Origin: JAAYWY01 sp050945275 | Lineage (GTDB): Bacteria > Bacillota > DTU030 > DUMP01 | Assembly: GCA_050945275.1 (NCBI GenBank) | Contig: JBMNSQ010000080.1 | Span: 1-7,999 of the forward strand | Direction of reading: 5' to 3' | Length of the DNA stretch: 7,999 nucleotides | Part shown: positions 5,350-7,999 of the stretch, in pieces | Layout: each line of letters begins with the position of its first letter | Position numbering within the stretch: the first letter of the stretch is position 1 | Program-made: the position numbers and the translations under genes | The notes under the pieces: model-generated | The model's input: only the letters and a program-made list of their open reading frames with translations | Database searches by the model: none | Told to the model about the DNA's origin: nothing

Positions 5350-6330
5350 TTATCGATGGCAAGCTGCAAAATGCTCTGATCCACAAGAAATGAGTTTGGG
5401 GGCTTCTTCTTCACATATTTTACCCACCTTGGCGAAGCAGCGGGGATGAAAACCACAACCACTCGGTGGGTTAAGAGGTGACGGTACGGTCCCCTGAAGC
5501 AAAATTCGGCGCTGGTTGGGATCGCGCTTGATCTGCGGCATACTGCTAAGAAGAGCTTCGGTGTACGGATGGACTGGACGATTAAACACGTCTTCGGTTG
5601 CGCCCAGTTCCACAATTTTACCCAGGTACATTACGGCTACTCGGTCACACAGGTAACGGACCACCGACAAATCGTGGCTGATAAACAAATAAGTCAACTC
5701 AAAACGAAGCTGTAAATCTTGAAGAAGGTTCAATATCTGAGCCTGTACCGATACGTCTAAGGCCGAGACCGGCTCATCACAAACGATAAACGACGGCTTC
5801 ATAGCCAGGGCCCGGGCAATAGAAACTCGTTGCCGCTGGCCACCGCTAAATTGGTGCGGATAACGATCTATTTGGTGCACACTAAGGCCCACTTGCTCCA
5901 GCAAGCGGCCAATGGCCTCTTCTAGTTCCTTAGGGTTGTACCTGGCCCGAGCGCGCAAAGACTGAGATAGAATTTCGCGCACCGTTTTTCGCGGGTTAAG
6001 AGAGGCATAGGGGTTTTGAAACACCATTTGCACCTGACGATAAAAAGCCAACGGATTGGCTTTTTTCAGTTTGATCACGTCTTGACCGGCAAAGGTCACG
6101 CTGCCGGCGGTGGGCTCATACAGCCCAACTAAGGTGCGGCCAAGAGTTGTTTTGCCACAACCGCTTTCTCCCACCAACCCTAACGTCTCTTGGCGATGAA
6201 TATCAAAATTTACTCCGTTCACGGCCTGGACTATTTGGTCTTTAGCCCCGACGGTGAGTTTGGCTACTAGCGACCGCCGAACAGGGAAATGCTTCACTAA
6301 ATCTTTTACCGCAACTAACGTCTCGGTCAA
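5350..6330 (-). CDS. oppF: Oligopeptide/dipeptide ABC transporter ATPase, OppF/DppF type (TTG start)
   Basis: Second ATPase of a peptide-type importer (Opp/Dpp/Nik family), 326 residues, normal length. Motifs are Walker A GESGCGKT (54-61), Gln105 in MVFQNPYASLNPR, which is typical of the OppF/DppF branch, signature FSGGQRQR (161-168), Walker B FIVCDEPVSALD (Asp185, Glu186) and His219 in SHDLSVV. The C-terminal oligopeptide-transporter ATPase extension is present with cysteines 292, 298, 306 and 324 (GCGFHPRC...ICEEEAP...CHR); such cysteines hold an iron-sulfur cluster in some characterised peptide transporters. The TTG at 6330 has AGGAGGG (6343-6337) 6 nt upstream, and no better start exists. 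It lies 15 nt after oppD in the same operon. Substrate choice among oligopeptides, dipeptides or nickel chelates cannot be read from the ATPase. Confidence 0.92.
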   Translation of the reverse strand: MTETLVAVKDLVKHFPVRRSLVAKLTVGAKDQIVQAVNGVNFDIHRQETLGLVGESGCGKTTLGRTLVGLYEPTAGSVTFAGQDVIKLKKANPLAFYRQVQMVFQNPYASLNPRKTVREILSQSLRARARYNPKELEEAIGRLLEQVGLSVHQIDRYPHQFSGGQRQRVSIARALAMKPSFIVCDEPVSALDVSVQAQILNLLQDLQLRFELTYLFISHDLSVVRYLCDRVAVMYLGKIVELGATEDVFNRPVHPYTEALLSSMPQIKRDPNQRRILLQGTVPSPLNPPSGCGFHPRCFAKVGKICEEEAPKLISCGSEHFAACHR

Positions 6331-6345
6331 GGGCCACCCTCCTTT

Positions 6346-7332
6346 CTATGTCAACCGCCAGCAGCGGGCAGCATGACCGGACATCGTTTCTACCCACGGT
6401 GGGGCTTGGCTGTGGCAGATATCGGTAGCTACGTCGCAGCGCGGACTAAAGGGGCAACCCGGTGGTAACTGAGCCAAATCTGGCACATTACCGGGAATAG
6501 GAGTGAGTGGTGACCCCTTGGGAACCAAATAGGGAAGCGAACGCATCAAGCCTGCAGTATAAGGATGCAAGGCTTCTGTGATCACTGTTTCGGCCGGCCC
6601 AAGCTCCATAAGCTGACCGGCATACATCACCGCCAAGCGCTGGCAGAAATCAGCTGCCACTGCCAGGTTATGGGTTACTAAAATAATTCCGGTTCCATCA
6701 CGCTTGTTTATTTCTCCAAGCAGATCAAGAATCTGCGCCTGAACCGTTACGTCCAAGGCGGTGGTGGGTTCGTCCGCCAAGAGCAGCTTAGGCCGACAAG
6801 ACAAAGCAATGGCGATAATAGCCCTCTGCTGCATACCACCGCTAAACTGGTGAGGGTACTCCTCCAGTCTCTCTTCGGGAGCTGGAATACCCACATCTTG
6901 AAGCAGCTTAACTACCTCTTCTCTTATCGCCCCGGAGAAAGAGCGTGAAAAAAGGCCCTTCTTTTCACGCTCGACAATGTTATGAACTCTGAGAGCCTCC
7001 GCCACTTGCTCCCCCACTTTAAATACCGGGTTTAAGGTAGTCAAAGGATCCTGAAAAATCATGGCGATTTCCCTGCCACGAATTTGTCTAAGTTCGTTAC
7101 CAGTAAGCTCCCGCAGATTTTGGCCCTGAAAATTAACTTCACCGGCCACTATTTGCCCCGGATAAGGTATTAGCCCCATTAGGGCTAGCAGAGTCATGCT
7201 CTTGCCGCAGCCGCTTTCGCCCACAAGTCCCAGTATTTCGCCGGGAGCTACTGTGAAGCTAACGTCATTTACCGCTTTTACTGTGCCGCGTCGACTAGGA
7301 AAATGAACTGCCAGATTCTCTACCTTCAGCAA
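6346..7332 (-). CDS. oppD: Oligopeptide/dipeptide ABC transporter ATPase, OppD/DppD type (TTG start)
   Basis: First ATPase of the peptide importer, 328 residues, usual length; it should pair with the OppF-type protein on the cytoplasmic face of the OppB-OppC channel. Motifs are Walker A GESGCGKS (38-45), Gln94 in MIFQDPLTTLNPV, which is typical of the OppD/DppD branch, signature FSGGMQQR (163-170), Walker B LLLADEPTTALD (Asp187, Glu188) and His221. The C-terminal domain has Cys293, Cys299, Cys306 and Cys324 in the pattern GCPFSPRC...DICH...ARCW, the family's iron-sulfur-type cysteine set. The TTG at 7332 follows GGAGG by about 8 nt, and that site begins inside the upstream permease's stop codon (TAGGAGG), suggesting coupled translation. 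The permease stop lies 11 nt before this start. Confidence 0.93.
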   Translation of the reverse strand: MLKVENLAVHFPSRRGTVKAVNDVSFTVAPGEILGLVGESGCGKSMTLLALMGLIPYPGQIVAGEVNFQGQNLRELTGNELRQIRGREIAMIFQDPLTTLNPVFKVGEQVAEALRVHNIVEREKKGLFSRSFSGAIREEVVKLLQDVGIPAPEERLEEYPHQFSGGMQQRAIIAIALSCRPKLLLADEPTTALDVTVQAQILDLLGEINKRDGTGIILVTHNLAVAADFCQRLAVMYAGQLMELGPAETVITEALHPYTAGLMRSLPYLVPKGSPLTPIPGNVPDLAQLPPGCPFSPRCDVATDICHSQAPPWVETMSGHAARCWRLT

Positions 7333-7343
7333 CGGGCCACCTC

Positions 7344-7999
7344 CTACTCAACTTTAAGGCGCGGGTCGAGAATATCACGGAGCCCTTCACCAAACAAATT
7401 GGTGGCCATAGCCAGTAGCATAATTGCTATACCGGGAAAAGTGGACACCCACCACGCGCTAAGCATGTAATCACGGCCGGCGTTAACCATGGAACCCCAG
7501 GCCGGGATGCGCGGCTCCACACCTAAACCGAGGAAACTAAGTGAAGCCTCAGTCACAATCATGTGGGCTAACCTTAAAGTAGCCAGCACAATGAGAGACG
7601 GCTGGATATTAGGCAAAATTTCGCACAGCAATATAGCCCAGTCCGATTGGCCGCTTAAACGGGCGGCTTCGACATATTCCTTATTCTTTTCCGCTAGCAC
7701 CTGTCCGCGCACCAAACGATAAAACTCCACCCAGCCTTTGAAACTAAGGGCCAAAATCAAGTTTGTCATCCCTGGTCCAATGGCCGCCATGACAAAAATA
7801 GCAAACACCAGATAGGGGAAGGCCAAAAGCAGGTCACTTAGGCGCGACAGCACGCTATCGAACCATCCCTGAAAGTAGCCGGCTACTAACCCTAAACCGG
7901 TTCCCATAACCAAGGAAAAAGTAACAGCCAAAAAACCAACTACCAGCGACACCCGGCTACCATAAATAATCCGGGACAACAAATCACGCCCTACTTCAT
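7344..7999 (-). CDS. oppC: Oligopeptide/dipeptide ABC transporter permease, OppC/DppC type (5' partial)
   Basis: One of the two channel subunits of the peptide importer. The frame stays open to the window edge; its first visible codons read EVGRDLLSRIIYGSR, the conserved GRDxxSRxIYGxR segment found some 70-80 residues into OppC/DppC proteins. The true start therefore lies beyond 7999, and the TTG at 7982 is internal. About 217 residues are visible. The ATPase-docking EAA loop is clear (EYVEAARLSGQSDWAILLCEILPN), followed by the OppC hallmark EASLSFLGLGVEPRIPAWGSM. The end, LFGEGLRDILDPRLKVE, is the standard C-terminus. Several transmembrane spans are visible between these motifs. It is cotranscribed with oppD and oppF; the other permease and the binding protein are expected outside the window. 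Confidence 0.93.
   Translation of the reverse strand, partial: EVGRDLLSRIIYGSRVSLVVGFLAVTFSLVMGTGLGLVAGYFQGWFDSVLSRLSDLLLAFPYLVFAIFVMAAIGPGMTNLILALSFKGWVEFYRLVRGQVLAEKNKEYVEAARLSGQSDWAILLCEILPNIQPSLIVLATLRLAHMIVTEASLSFLGLGVEPRIPAWGSMVNAGRDYMLSAWWVSTFPGIAIMLLAMATNLFGEGLRDILDPRLKVE

Noticed and set aside
5277..5615. Minus-strand open frame of 112 codons at 5277-5615
   Set aside because: It overlaps oppF, the hairpin and the phoU relic in another frame and has no recognisable domain.
1..7999. CRISPR array, tRNA or rRNA genes, transposase or integrase genes
   Set aside because: No regularly spaced repeats, cloverleaf-like sequences or recognisable recombinase motifs were seen on either strand.

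Overview
The window looks like a stretch of chromosome from a low-to-mid GC Gram-positive anaerobe of the Firmicutes (Clostridia/Peptococcaceae-like). The grounds are paired pstB genes in the pst operon, strong AGGAGG-type ribosome binding sites, frequent TTG/GTG starts, and tightly packed operons. This is an inference from gene style; no taxonomic marker is present. Almost everything here is membrane transport: nine protein genes, of which five are ABC ATPases and three are ABC permeases or exporter membrane subunits.

Region 1 (1-2909, + strand) is the 3' part of a high-affinity phosphate uptake operon: pstA (5' end outside the window), two consecutive pstB-type ATPase genes, and phoU. pstA and the first pstB overlap by ATGA, and the other genes follow within tens of bases. 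The two PstB proteins are degenerate in a complementary way. PstB1 has lost the Q-loop glutamine (Ala105) and PstB2 has a broken signature motif (LSLGD instead of LSGGQ). In a PstB1-PstB2 heterodimer both defects would fall in the same composite ATP site, leaving the other site fully canonical.

Region 2 (3014-5104, - strand) is a three-gene cassette: an ArsR-type repressor, a DrrA-like ABC ATPase and an ABC-2 permease. It is read from one promoter whose -35 box lies inside a perfect 22-nt palindrome, with a third copy of the half-site downstream. The genes overlap (arsR/ATPase by 32 nt, ATPase/permease by 4 nt), so they are probably translationally coupled. The exported substrate is unknown.

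Region 3 (5105-5349) has no intact gene. It holds a 29-nt REP-like hairpin, a decayed roughly 92% identical copy of the last 165 bp of phoU (two frameshifts), and a hairpin with a 17-bp stem. The ArsR/ABC cassette is therefore bracketed by an intact phoU 3' end on one side and a phoU 3' relic on the other, a footprint of insertion or duplication.

Region 4 (5350-7999, - strand) is the distal part of an oligopeptide/dipeptide (Opp/Dpp) importer operon: a permease of the OppC/DppC type (5' end outside the window), then OppD- and OppF-type ATPases. Both ATPases start with TTG behind near-identical AGGAGG...GGCCC leaders, and both carry the C-terminal Cys-rich oligopeptide-binding ATPase domain. 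The 17-bp hairpin abuts the oppF stop codon and probably ends this operon.
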